Shown here in pieces: positions 1-8,643 of a stretch of 64,000 nucleotides of DNA. The first letter of the stretch is position 1, and every line of letters begins with the position of its first letter. The position numbers and the translations under genes were made by a program. Source of the DNA: Thalassospira tepidiphila MCCC 1A03514 (GTDB lineage: Bacteria > Pseudomonadota > Alphaproteobacteria > Rhodospirillales > Thalassospiraceae); contig NZ_JPVZ01000001.1 of the NCBI RefSeq assembly GCF_001662875.1, positions 496,001 to 560,000 on the forward strand, written 5' to 3'. The notes below the pieces were generated by a model, which ran no database searches, had not been told where the DNA came from, and saw only the letters and a list, made by a program, of their open reading frames with translations.

Positions 1-1112
1 TTGAAAGTAATTTTTGACTTGAAGGGTAAAGGATCAGGCTCAGTTACAGGCTTAAATATTCCTCGCTCAAGCTGATGGAATTCGTCAGCAATTATATCCA
101 CTGCATTGTTACTGATGTTCATCAATTGTAGCGAACCTAAAATTCGGTTTATTACCGGTGTCAGGCGAAAAAACGACGCCGCAAGGAGACCCAAAATAGC
201 TAGTCCTGGCTGCTCTTGAGTGCTAAAAAACATCACATAGGTCACGACCGACAATATGCCAACGATAACCGCTCCCTCTGTTACCAGAGGAGGAATAGTT
301 GCCATGAAGTTATAATGGGCTTGCCTTCCAAAGTTTCTAAACTCCACTTTCGCATATGCATCTAAAAAGAAATTTTCTTTTGCAGTTAATTTTGTTTCTT
401 TAATCATACCAATAGACTGACGCATTATACTTTGGCGAACTTTGAAAAGATCGTTCAGCTCAGCCCCGATTTTCTTAAAAGGCCCTCTCATGAAAGCGTA
501 AAGTGCCCAAGAAACGAAAGCGATTAGCAACAAGCTAAGCAACATTTCTGCAGGCAAAACAAAAGTTAGTAGAATACAAAGCCCAATTAATATTGCGAAA
601 TTAACTAGTAAATTAATAAAAGGCGCAATAAATTGATCATATACAGCGGCCGTCAACGCCATATTTCGAATGATTTCTGAACTAGACTTGGCTAAGTGAA
701 CGCTATAGTCAGAGAAGAGATAAATATTCATCAATCTCTTTGAAAGATCTCCCTTCCATTGCGCTAAAGAACGCATCTGCATCCAATTGAACATGAGCAT
801 ATAAGCGTTCTTACCAAGCAAAACTAGCCCAATCAGTCCAATAATAGCTATCGACAATGTAGTGTCTGATTCAATTCCAACAAAGTCGACTACTTGAGGA
901 AGATACGGAATATTGGCAATTTTGTCAGGTGCAACTATAACGACTAGGAGCGGGAACACCAACCCCACCCCTGTCATTTCTATAAGTGCAGCAACAAAGC
1001 TTAGAACGACAAAGCCAAAAAATTGAGCCCAGCGAACAGATATTTCAGCTGCCACAAAGTCTAGCCCAACGGGAGACAAAGTTAGCCTTAGAAGTTTTAG
1101 CAGTTTTGACAT
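1..1112 (-). CDS. ABC exporter membrane domain, partial (runs off left edge)
   Basis: The reading frame stays open from an ATG at 1112 to the left edge, giving about 370 residues. The product begins MSKLLKLLRL and has several long hydrophobic segments separated by basic cytoplasmic-type loops, the layout of the membrane half of a PglK/MsbA-type exporter whose ATPase half would lie beyond the edge. I see no Walker motifs inside the window, so the assignment rests on topology and context. It is the last visible gene of a minus-strand nonulosonate sugar cluster, 40 bases after the amidotransferase gene, which suggests a role in flipping or exporting a glycan or lipid-linked sugar across the inner membrane. 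The substrate cannot be read from the sequence. Confidence 0.75.
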   Translation of the reverse strand, partial: MSKLLKLLRLTLSPVGLDFVAAEISVRWAQFFGFVVLSFVAALIEMTGVGLVFPLLVVIVAPDKIANIPYLPQVVDFVGIESDTTLSIAIIGLIGLVLLGKNAYMLMFNWMQMRSLAQWKGDLSKRLMNIYLFSDYSVHLAKSSSEIIRNMALTAAVYDQFIAPFINLLVNFAILIGLCILLTFVLPAEMLLSLLLIAFVSWALYAFMRGPFKKIGAELNDLFKVRQSIMRQSIGMIKETKLTAKENFFLDAYAKVEFRNFGRQAHYNFMATIPPLVTEGAVIVGILSVVTYVMFFSTQEQPGLAILGLLAASFFRLTPVINRILGSLQLMNISNNAVDIIADEFHQLERGIFKPVTEPDPLPFKSKITF

Positions 1113-1152
1113 GTAACCCTACTCGTCACGTTCTGCATATTTAAGCTTTTCA

Positions 1153-2469
1153 CTAGGCGTTGTCACAAACAGTGCGCCTTAATTGCCATTGATTCCCTTC
1201 AAACTTCCAAAGGTGTGGTGAACGAAAAGTATTAGTTAACCTATCAAAGTATTCTCTATTCATTTCCGGGTGCTCAAACATTTTCGATGCTACAGGAAAA
1301 TCTTTTGGGCTAATACTCAGGTAATCGAAGTTTTCCTTCTCAAACCTTTCGGAATATTCCCCATCAAATCGACGCACTAGACTAATTGCTTCATCTCTAT
1401 CAATTTCGCCATTCCTAATTTCTTGCGAAGAATCATAGGTTGCGCGCCCAATACCAAACTTGATGAAAGTAGTATAGTAGTGCAGGTCATCAATCTTATC
1501 GTCAATGGAGCTATATTTGCTGTAGGTTCCTGCAGAACGCTCAGGAGCGGCCTCAAAACCACCATGCTCGACAGAGTAGTAGTAACATTCTTGCGGGTGC
1601 CACGGAATGTAATAACCAAGATAGTGCACGTCGACGTTTGCCTGCTTCAGTAACTCTGGATTTGGTGGCATATATGGCTTCAAATCGTGCTCACTCAGAC
1701 CAAATGAGCTTTTGAGCTCAGCAACGGAGGTTCCCGCCAAGTAAATTTGGGATTGGTCTGGACTAGAAAAGAATTCCCAGTCTTTTGTCGCTTTGTCATC
1801 GGCAGCAGACGAATTGCCATATTCCGTCGGATTCTCGCCATAAAACACCAACGGGATGCCAAGCTGAGCAGCCATTTTAGGGGGGAAGTACATCTGTCCC
1901 ATAATAAACGGCTGGAACGGATGGAACATCTGCTCCAACGCCAAACGCGTTAGAAGCCTATGAGCACGTCCATTGGGAGTGAAAAGATAGTTGTCGAACC
2001 CTGCATGCATCCAAGCTTGGAAATTTCGCCAGCCCCAATCAGTATATATATGGGGGGCCCAAGTAACAGTCAGTGGGTTCATTCCATATTCATACTTGAG
2101 CTTGTGAGCAGCAAAAAAACTATCCTTGCCTCCCGACCCGGGCACAAGACAATCGTATCCGCCGTCGTTCCGTCTATATCTGTCACATAGTTCACGGAGC
2201 CGTTGTTCACGCTCAACCCAATCAATATTCTTCTTTTTCTCAGCAATTCTGCAAGCGGCGCACACACCTTCATCGTCGAAGTCAACAGTCGGCTTGTTTG
2301 AAGCCCTAGTATGTTTGTACTCCTTTTCGGAGTTTGGCTTCTGGTTGCTATACGTACACGATTTGCAGAACTTCACGTTAGATGGCAGGCCATAAAACGG
2401 CTTGGCATCTGAAACATCTGCGGCGTATTGCGACAAATCTACGGGCTTTGGGTACGGAATGCGTTCCAT
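1153..2469 (-). CDS. N-acetyl sugar amidotransferase (WbpG/PseA-like)
   Basis: The 438-residue cytoplasmic protein has a PP-loop ATPase signature (GSGGKDS, around residues 110-116) preceded by two CxxC pairs (CKSC near residue 35, CAAC near 70) that probably bind zinc. This is the WbpG/PseA family, which uses ammonia from a HisH-type glutaminase and a HisF-type channel partner to turn an N-acetyl group of a sugar into an acetamidino group. Both partners are encoded upstream in this cluster at 7.2-8.6 kb, so the three probably act together on a nonulosonic acid or its precursor. Start is the ATG at 2469 with an AGGA box a few bases before it. A 377-base gap separates it from the preceding SDR gene, so it may have its own promoter. 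Confidence 0.85.
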   Translation of the reverse strand: MERIPYPKPVDLSQYAADVSDAKPFYGLPSNVKFCKSCTYSNQKPNSEKEYKHTRASNKPTVDFDDEGVCAACRIAEKKKNIDWVEREQRLRELCDRYRRNDGGYDCLVPGSGGKDSFFAAHKLKYEYGMNPLTVTWAPHIYTDWGWRNFQAWMHAGFDNYLFTPNGRAHRLLTRLALEQMFHPFQPFIMGQMYFPPKMAAQLGIPLVFYGENPTEYGNSSAADDKATKDWEFFSSPDQSQIYLAGTSVAELKSSFGLSEHDLKPYMPPNPELLKQANVDVHYLGYYIPWHPQECYYYSVEHGGFEAAPERSAGTYSKYSSIDDKIDDLHYYTTFIKFGIGRATYDSSQEIRNGEIDRDEAISLVRRFDGEYSERFEKENFDYLSISPKDFPVASKMFEHPEMNREYFDRLTNTFRSPHLWKFEGNQWQLRRTVCDNA

Positions 2470-2846
2470 AATGCTATCCTGTTGTTACTGTTTCGCTACA
2501 AAGGGCTGTTTTTTGGGGCTTCATAGCGACCTATATAGGCATTAGTCGCCGCAGCGTTCTCGCGGCTTTACTTTGGCTACGACTCAGAACAACATCATTC
2601 AGATGTCGGCAGTCTAATCTGGTTGCAGACGGTCATGATGAGTTAAATTAGGCAAGCTATCCAATAGGTACAAATTTAGCTCTGCAGTAACTGATTTTGA
2701 AGCCACCTTCAACCCGTATGAGGAGGGAAAGGACTCCAATGCGGCTCAGAGTCTTGTGAGCTAGTAATATCGAATGCTCAGCGACGGCAAGAAAAAGGCA
2801 GACGTTTCCCAAGTTACCCTTAAACACCAACCTTTAGAGCGACGAA
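2470..2846. other. 377-base non-coding gap inside the sugar cluster
   Basis: No reading frame with a credible start and length is visible on either strand. The stretch is AT-rich and is the longest break in the otherwise tightly packed minus-strand cluster. It may hold a promoter for the amidotransferase and exporter, but I could not pick a convincing -35/-10 pair. Confidence 0.4.
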
Positions 2847-3662
2847 TCACCAAACCGATAGACCTCCATCGACCATCACATTTTGGCCGGTGAAATAGCT
2901 TGAAGCGTCTGACGCTAAGAACAAAATGGCTCCGTGCAGTTCGTCATCCCTACCCATACGCCCTAGTGGAATGCGTGCGCTGTACTTTTTTTTGAAGGTC
3001 TCGTTTTGCCCACTTTCAACTCCTCCCGGAGACAAAACGTTCACACGAATGTTTGCTTCTGCCCAATATGTTGCGAGATAGTTAGAAAGACCTATCAAGG
3101 CTGCTTTTGAGGCGCTATAGACTGCGGGTGTGTTAATTGCCACCCCCATGTATTCAGAGCCTTCATAAATCCTTTGGTCAGGCGCCAATACACCGTAAAT
3201 TGAGGACGTATTAATTATACTCCCCCCGTTCCCCTGCTTGACCATTTGTCCGCCTACGGCCTGAGCGACCAGAAATGCGCCGTCGATGTTTATCGACATC
3301 ACCTTACGCCAAAGATCAAGGTCATAGCTTTCGAACGGAGCAAAAAAGGCATTGAGATCGTCTGCTTTACTTGCTGCATTGTTCAATAAAACATCGATAG
3401 AGCTAAATTGTCTAACGGCAGAATTTACCATTGATGTCACACTATCCTTGTCCGCAACATCACATGCCAAAGGCATTATCTGAGCGCCTGGAACATTTTG
3501 GAGAATGTCCTCACAGGCCTTTTTAGCTCGCTCAATGGTTATATCGACAAGCACTACTGAAGCACCATACTCGGCGAGTACCTTGCAAAACCCCTTGCCT
3601 AAAATACCTCCACCGCCCGTAACTAGTGCAGTTTTTCCCGTCAGGTCAAAGTGTTTATGCAT
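2847..3662 (-). CDS. SDR-family oxidoreductase (first of two in cluster)
   Basis: A 271-residue short-chain dehydrogenase/reductase. It has the nucleotide-binding glycine motif near the N-terminus (TGGGGILGKG), the NNA motif, an active-site Ser followed by YSASK, and the C-terminal FTGQNVMVDGG typical of classical SDRs. I chose ATG 3662 because a GAGG box sits six bases upstream; an in-frame TTG lies at 3674. It overlaps the end of the preceding Gfo/Idh gene by 8 bases, so the two are probably translated together. It resembles the second SDR at 4563-5390, and both resemble PtmA-type enzymes found in legionaminic acid loci. The sugar substrate is unknown; oxidation or reduction of a nonulosonate or its precursor is a reasonable inference. 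Confidence 0.85.
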   Translation of the reverse strand: MHKHFDLTGKTALVTGGGGILGKGFCKVLAEYGASVVLVDITIERAKKACEDILQNVPGAQIMPLACDVADKDSVTSMVNSAVRQFSSIDVLLNNAASKADDLNAFFAPFESYDLDLWRKVMSINIDGAFLVAQAVGGQMVKQGNGGSIINTSSIYGVLAPDQRIYEGSEYMGVAINTPAVYSASKAALIGLSNYLATYWAEANIRVNVLSPGGVESGQNETFKKKYSARIPLGRMGRDDELHGAILFLASDASSYFTGQNVMVDGGLSVW

Positions 3663-4578
3663 TGGAGACCTCAAGCATCTGAGATGGGGGCATCGATTTT
3701 GCCAGTCGAATCAAATTCATCGTACCGATAACGCTGTCTGGTGCTATTGGAGGTTTACGATCGACAACCATATTAAAAAAGCGCTCAAGAGTTCGCCGGA
3801 ATGCCATAAAGTTATTGGCTAACTCCAAGTGCAAATTTCCGTTTTCTCCGTAAATGTTTATTCGAAAAGTCTTAGCAACCTTTCCGAGGCAATCCAAGCG
3901 AAGCGCAACGTCATTGTCGTAGCGGATATCATAAGACTCGTAGCCGGTATCCGCCCGAGAAATAAATCTCGGCTTACTGAATCCAAGTCCAGAGAGAGCA
4001 TCCAAGATATGAATGCCGTACTTATCAAGGTCATTCACCACCGTCGCAGATACAAATCGAATATCGCCAATTTTATCCTTATTCTGTGTATATTCTTCAA
4101 GTTCGATCGCATAACGAAGGCCAGAGGTTGACATCAGCAAGCCAGCCTTGAGATATGGCTGGAAGGCCTCCAGTTCTGAAATATCCAGACTCAAAGGTTT
4201 ATCAATGAAGACAGGGATACCAGCTTCTAGGAATGGCATTGCAAATTTCGCATGCGTCTGCCAATCGTCCCTGGCAATAATTAAAGCGTCAATTTGCCCC
4301 AGCATTTCTTCAGGCGCTTTAACTGCCCGCTCAATATTGCAAGCTGCGCATAGCTTCTGAGTCAAGGAGTGATCCTGCGTCCACGCACAACAGATTCTCG
4401 CGTCGCCAACCCCAAACCTGTCAGCAGGCTGGCGACTTAGATAATCAAGAATAACTGGCCATCCGGCCTCAGAAAATGCTTTGCGATCATAGCCGTTTAC
4501 GATCGCCGAAAAGGAAAACGGATGACCGTTTCCCTCGCTGAAGCCAATGATGCCAGTACGGATCACCATACTGCCCAT
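3655..4578 (-). CDS. Gfo/Idh/MocA-type oxidoreductase (first of two)
   Basis: A 307-residue protein whose N-terminal half looks like a divergent Rossmann fold (IGFSEGNGHP instead of a standard GxGxxG) followed by the conserved IDKPLS segment around residue 130, the EKP-like motif of the Gfo/Idh/MocA family. The C-terminal half reads as the mixed alpha/beta substrate domain. It lies between two SDR genes, overlapping the upstream one by 16 bases and the downstream one by 8, so the three form a translationally linked oxidoreductase module. Starts at ATG 4578 or in-frame ATG 4569 are both possible. The altered nucleotide-binding loop makes cofactor use uncertain. Likely role: a redox step on a sugar intermediate. 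Confidence 0.75.
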   Translation of the reverse strand: MGSMVIRTGIIGFSEGNGHPFSFSAIVNGYDRKAFSEAGWPVILDYLSRQPADRFGVGDARICCAWTQDHSLTQKLCAACNIERAVKAPEEMLGQIDALIIARDDWQTHAKFAMPFLEAGIPVFIDKPLSLDISELEAFQPYLKAGLLMSTSGLRYAIELEEYTQNKDKIGDIRFVSATVVNDLDKYGIHILDALSGLGFSKPRFISRADTGYESYDIRYDNDVALRLDCLGKVAKTFRINIYGENGNLHLELANNFMAFRRTLERFFNMVVDRKPPIAPDSVIGTMNLIRLAKSMPPSQMLEVSNA

Positions 4579-5390
4579 CCCCCGTCAACACATATGTTCT
4601 GCCCCGTAATATAGGCACCAGCGTCACTGCATAGCAGCCCAGCAGCTCCTTTAATATCAATTGGGATACCGATACGTCCCATGGGATTTTTTGCTTTAAG
4701 CCTCTCGATAAAATCCGGGTTTTCTAACTGCGTGCTTTCGAACGGAAAGGGGCCAGGACTAATACAATTGACCCTGATACCTTGAGGCGCCAAGAAGCTC
4801 GCCAAATATTTAGAAAGCTGTATAACCCCAGCTTTAGCCGCCCCGTAACTTGGTGGGTTTGCGAAACGTTCACTGTCATACATCCGATAATCTGGTGCGA
4901 CGTGACCGTACATCGATGCAATATTCAGGATAACACCGTTTCTCGGAGACAGGAGCGGAACGGCCGATTTAATAGTTCGAAAAACACCATTCAAGCATAC
5001 TTCGATATCCAGATCCCAATCCTCATCCGAAATCGACTCAAATGTATTCTTGCGACCTGACCACCCGGTGTTGACCAAGATATCCAGTCCGCCCTCTGTA
5101 ACCTTCGACGCCTCTTCACAAAGTTTTCGGATTGAATTTCGATCCGTAATATCCACGCCCAAAGCTTGGTGATCACCCTTGAACCTCTCAGACAACTGTT
5201 TCACAAATGTCTGACACTTTCCCTTGTCGCGGCTAGCGACAATTACCCGAGCACCAAGCTCTGCAAGAGTGTACGAGATCTCACCACCAAGAAGACCAGC
5301 ACCACCGATAACTAGCGCATCTCGACCTTTTAATGACAAAAGGTCGTTTAGGCTGCGCGCTTCTTTAGGATTCGAGTATGGCGTTTGCAA
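4563..5390 (-). CDS. SDR-family oxidoreductase, PtmA-like (second of two)
   Basis: A 275-residue classical SDR with an N-terminal IGGAGLLGGE nucleotide loop, a NTG motif, a catalytic YGAAK and the C-terminal ITGQNICVDGG. The start is probably TTG at 5390: it has an AAGGAT box eight bases upstream, and no ATG or GTG occurs before the glycine motif. This gives a 26-base overlap with the end of the cytidylyltransferase gene, a sign of coupled translation. PtmA of Campylobacter jejuni, an SDR of the legionaminic acid locus that also sits beside the CMP-sugar synthetase gene, is the closest functional analogue I can name. Its exact step here is inference. Confidence 0.85.
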   Translation of the reverse strand: MQTPYSNPKEARSLNDLLSLKGRDALVIGGAGLLGGEISYTLAELGARVIVASRDKGKCQTFVKQLSERFKGDHQALGVDITDRNSIRKLCEEASKVTEGGLDILVNTGWSGRKNTFESISDEDWDLDIEVCLNGVFRTIKSAVPLLSPRNGVILNIASMYGHVAPDYRMYDSERFANPPSYGAAKAGVIQLSKYLASFLAPQGIRVNCISPGPFPFESTQLENPDFIERLKAKNPMGRIGIPIDIKGAAGLLCSDAGAYITGQNICVDGGWAVW

Positions 5391-6057
5391 TTATAAGATC
5401 CTTTCTATCATCAATATCTATCACTTTGTCTTTAGAGATAATCTCAGCCCCGATCTTACCAAACAGAATATTGGGTCCGTTTGTCGGAAGTCTATCGGCT
5501 CGGAAAGCGTAAACAGCACCGTTCAGCTGATAAGCGGCGGAAAGTTCCTGACGGGGTTTCCATGGAATTGCACCATCGATGAAAGGCTTTGGGATACCTT
5601 GTTCAATCTTCCAACATCTTTCCGGATTGATCTCCGCACTATGAAAAGTCGCAATTGAATCTAATTCTTCATCTAGCATTCTTCTCAGGCAATTTAAGAT
5701 CATCTCAGGAGTGCGAAACGGAGATGTCGCTTCGAGCAGCACAATGATGTCGGGAGCTTTACCCTCTTGCTGCTGCTGACTAAAGAAATGCCGCACAGCA
5801 TCGACCACAAGAGCAGAATCCGTTGCAAGTTCGTCCGGTCGCCAGTGAATCTTTGCTCCTAGATCTGCTGCAACCGTACCGATTTTCTCGTCATCTGTGG
5901 AAACAAACACTTCATCAATTTCGGGCGTGGCAAAAGCAACATCAACAGGCCACGCTAGCAGAGGCTTACCCCCCAGATCACAAAGATTCTTGTAAGGAAT
6001 CGACTTACTTCCCCCTCTAGCAGGAGTGAGAGAAACGACCCTTTTCCCATTCAACAT
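5365..6057 (-). CDS. legF: CMP-nonulosonate cytidylyltransferase (NeuA/LegF-like)
   Basis: A 230-residue cytidylyltransferase. The N-terminal LTPARGGSKSIPYKNL block is the CTP-binding signature of CMP-sialic acid synthetases, and STDDEKIG and LLEATSPFRTP match later conserved blocks. The enzyme activates a nonulosonic acid (here probably legionaminic acid or a derivative) with CTP in the cytoplasm to give the donor for a glycosyltransferase. Length is normal for the short, bacterial LegF/PtmB type without an extra esterase domain. It begins at ATG 6057, 58 bases after the Gfo/Idh gene, and overlaps the following SDR gene. Confidence 0.93.
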   Translation of the reverse strand: MLNGKRVVSLTPARGGSKSIPYKNLCDLGGKPLLAWPVDVAFATPEIDEVFVSTDDEKIGTVAADLGAKIHWRPDELATDSALVVDAVRHFFSQQQQEGKAPDIIVLLEATSPFRTPEMILNCLRRMLDEELDSIATFHSAEINPERCWKIEQGIPKPFIDGAIPWKPRQELSAAYQLNGAVYAFRADRLPTNGPNILFGKIGAEIISKDKVIDIDDRKDLIIANAILES

Positions 6058-6115
6058 TATTCAAGCGCCCACTTAAGATTAAGGCAATTAATCAACTCTC
6101 ACCTTCTGCAAAAAT

Positions 6116-7144
6116 CTATGCCCAAGGGAAAACTTGGTCATCAGAGTTATCGTTTGACCCGATACTGACAAGGACCGAGCTCTTTTGTGCAGAAGCGTAA
6201 GCTGCGGCTAAAGATGCGACAATTTTCTTTCCGTTCCCACCGGACGGATAATTCTCCCCTTGCAACAACGCTGACATAACCTCACGGGTAGGCCCAACGT
6301 TATCTGCCTGCGGGAATGCTATTGTTTTTCTATCCCATGGCATCCCGTATCGGGTCATAGGTTGACTTTGATGCTCCAAGAGGCGCGCTGTAACGATCAT
6401 CTCGCCCTGCAACTCATCAACAAATACGTGACCAAATTGGGTCGCATACATTGACGTCATTCCGTGCCCTTGATCATGACCTATGCTCAACTTCAACCTT
6501 TGACCATTTTCAGAAATAAAAAGAAATTCTCCTGCCTGATCAAAGTAACGAGGGCCTCGAGGATTCTGAAATGGCTCACCTGTGAAATGGCCAGAAACTC
6601 TTGAAGGCCATGTCCCGGTTAAATAATTGAATGCCTCAATGTAATGGGATCCATTCATTGCCAGTCCGAAACACCCTGCAACAACATTCATGGAAGCAAG
6701 GAGACCCAATTCACCACGCTCGAGCTCCTTCTTCACCAATGCATACTGCGGCATAAAGCGCATCTGGTGGTTCACTGCAAGAGCAGTTCCTGATTTTTCA
6801 CAGGCATCAATCATCCTGTCACATTGCTCCACCGAGACAGCCATCGGCTTCTCGCACAGGACAGCTTTGGAAGATGAGCTTGCAGCGAGACAAACCAATT
6901 CGCAATGCGTATCAGCTGTTGTCGCAACAATAACTAATTCGGCGCCCCCTAAAGAATCAAACATCTCTTGAGCATCAGAAAAGCAGTTCGATTTAGCGAC
7001 ACCAAAGTCATCAGCAAGGTTGTCTCGAACCTCTTTCCTAGTGTCACAAATCGCTTTTAAAGACATCCCTAGGTCTACAGCGGCCTGAGCGTGAGCTCTT
7101 CCCATACGGCCCGCTCCAACTAAATAGACAGATTTACTGTTCAC
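6116..7144 (-). CDS. Gfo/Idh/MocA-type oxidoreductase (second of two)
   Basis: A 342-residue NAD(P)-dependent oxidoreductase with a clear Rossmann glycine motif (VGAGRMGRAHA) at the N-terminus and the family CEKPMAVSVEQ motif near residue 120. I chose GTG 7144 because a TGGAG box lies seven bases upstream and the protein then begins directly at the Rossmann strand. A longer frame from TTG 7195 would add 17 unstructured residues and overlap hisH. Unlike the other Gfo/Idh protein of the cluster it has a textbook cofactor loop. It follows the HisH glutaminase gene and precedes legF. The role is probably a redox step in tailoring a sugar, substrate unknown. Confidence 0.85.
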   Translation of the reverse strand: MNSKSVYLVGAGRMGRAHAQAAVDLGMSLKAICDTRKEVRDNLADDFGVAKSNCFSDAQEMFDSLGGAELVIVATTADTHCELVCLAASSSSKAVLCEKPMAVSVEQCDRMIDACEKSGTALAVNHQMRFMPQYALVKKELERGELGLLASMNVVAGCFGLAMNGSHYIEAFNYLTGTWPSRVSGHFTGEPFQNPRGPRYFDQAGEFLFISENGQRLKLSIGHDQGHGMTSMYATQFGHVFVDELQGEMIVTARLLEHQSQPMTRYGMPWDRKTIAFPQADNVGPTREVMSALLQGENYPSGGNGKKIVASLAAAYASAQKSSVLVSIGSNDNSDDQVFPWA

Positions 7145-7188
7145 GGCTGCTCCACATGGATTTTCATAGTTTTCAGAAGAGTTTGAAC

Positions 7189-7839
7189 TTAGCAAGAGCG
7201 ATCGCCCAGGGAAATAAAGTTTGAAATAACTTTCAATCCAATAGGGCCGCTCTTTTCAGGGTGAAACTGCAAGCCATATAGATTTTCTTTGCGCACTGCA
7301 GCGCATAGCTCTACCCCGTTGTATGAACATGTGGCTAAAACATCTTGTTCTCTCTCAGGATATGCAGCATACGAGTGGATGAAATAACAGTCAGCACCTG
7401 GAACGATTCCGTCCAATACAGTGCCTTCCCAAGCTTGCTTCTTCGGTTCTAGTCCTTCCCAGGTAACGTGAGGCACGCGATGTGGGTAGCCATCGCCCCC
7501 TTTATCAGGAATTTTCCGAACTTCTCCTGGGATCAGCCCCAAGCCTTTATGATAACCAAACTCGCAACTACCTTCCATGAGCATTTGCATACCCACGCAA
7601 ATACCCAGAATTGGCTTCCCGCTCTTAATATATTCCAAAACGGGCAGATCAAGTTTCTTTCCACGCAACGAAGAAATGCATTTCCCAAAAGCACCGACTC
7701 CAGGCAGAATCAGCAGCCTCGCATTTAAAATTGCTTCTGGATCACTTGATAAAACAGGAGTTGCTCCGCAAACAGAAACGGCTCTCTCAACGCTTCGAAT
7801 ATTCCCTGCGTCATAATTAACAATTAAGAGTTCAGTCAT
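7189..7839 (-). CDS. hisH: HisH-type glutamine amidotransferase (sugar-cluster copy)
   Basis: A 216-residue class I glutaminase. The nucleophile Cys sits in GICVGMQ and the catalytic His/Glu pair in QFHPEKS near the C-terminus; PGVGAFG is the conserved HisH loop. In histidine synthesis HisH feeds ammonia to HisF. The copy here lies with a divergent HisF and a WbpG/PseA-like amidotransferase, which is the arrangement used for acetamidino-sugar formation in surface polysaccharide loci, so histidine synthesis is unlikely to be its job. Start is the ATG at 7839, sharing one base with the TGA stop of hisF; an upstream TTG is in frame but less likely. Confidence 0.9.
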   Translation of the reverse strand: MTELLIVNYDAGNIRSVERAVSVCGATPVLSSDPEAILNARLLILPGVGAFGKCISSLRGKKLDLPVLEYIKSGKPILGICVGMQMLMEGSCEFGYHKGLGLIPGEVRKIPDKGGDGYPHRVPHVTWEGLEPKKQAWEGTVLDGIVPGADCYFIHSYAAYPEREQDVLATCSYNGVELCAAVRKENLYGLQFHPEKSGPIGLKVISNFISLGDRSC

Positions 7840-8609
7840 CAAATTTTCCTCACCGGGATACCAGCTTCCAACGCTTTAGCGCGCACATCTTCAACCGACA
7901 TGCGTTTGTAGTGCAGAACGTCAGCCATAGCGACCGCCTCAGCCTTTCCTAGTTCAAAGGCAGCAATCATGTCATTTGTATCCCCCATCCCTCCGCTAGC
8001 GATAACTGGAACATCAACCGTGGAGGAAACTGCCTGGATCAACTCAATATCAAATCCTTTGCGTGTACCTTCTCTATCAACAGAAGTAATAAGAACTTCG
8101 CCTGCACCAAGGGCCGTTGCTTTTTTCGCCCATTCGACAACGTCCAAACCTGTTTTCTCACGGCCGTTATCCGTGTAAGCTTCCCATGTCCTTGGGCCCA
8201 CTTTCTTTGCCTCAACTGACAAAACGATGCACTGAGACCCATAAATGTTTGCCAGTTCAGAAATCAGATCTGGTCGTCTCACAGCGGCAGTGTTGATAGC
8301 TACTTTATCAGCACCGCATCGCAACATTTCCCCGACATCATCAGCAGAGCGAATCCCCCCTCCAACTGTAATAGGAATAAAAACATTCTCCGTTGTAGAT
8401 CGGACGATATCGCCAAGACCATTTCTCTGATAAAGACTCGCGACAACATCCATATAGATGATCTCGTCAACGCCTTGCTTATAGTACTCTTCAGCAAATG
8501 AAGCCGGGTTTCCCAGTTTTCTGAGCCCTTCTAAGTTTATAGATTTGATTAAGTTCGGTGCCTTAACGTCCAAGCGCGCAATTAGTCTTTTTTTGCTTTT
8601 TGAGATCAT
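7839..8609 (-). CDS. hisF: HisF-like cyclase subunit (sugar-cluster copy)
   Basis: A 256-residue (beta/alpha)8 barrel protein of the HisF family. It keeps the first catalytic Asp (D14 in ARLDVK), the phosphate-binding VGGGIRS and IASGGMGD loops and the LLTSIDR-like ITSVDREGT strand. The second catalytic Asp of true HisF (in the IDAKR strand) is Glu here (E133 in SVEAKK). This fits the HisF2 subgroup that works with a sugar amidotransferase, probably as an ammonia conduit and allosteric partner for HisH. Stop and start codons overlap with hisH (TGATG), so stoichiometric translation of the pair is likely. Confidence 0.88.
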   Translation of the reverse strand: MISKSKKRLIARLDVKAPNLIKSINLEGLRKLGNPASFAEEYYKQGVDEIIYMDVVASLYQRNGLGDIVRSTTENVFIPITVGGGIRSADDVGEMLRCGADKVAINTAAVRRPDLISELANIYGSQCIVLSVEAKKVGPRTWEAYTDNGREKTGLDVVEWAKKATALGAGEVLITSVDREGTRKGFDIELIQAVSSTVDVPVIASGGMGDTNDMIAAFELGKAEAVAMADVLHYKRMSVEDVRAKALEAGIPVRKI

Positions 8610-8643
8610 CTCGTACGACTTCCAAAAATCTTAGATCTTAAAT

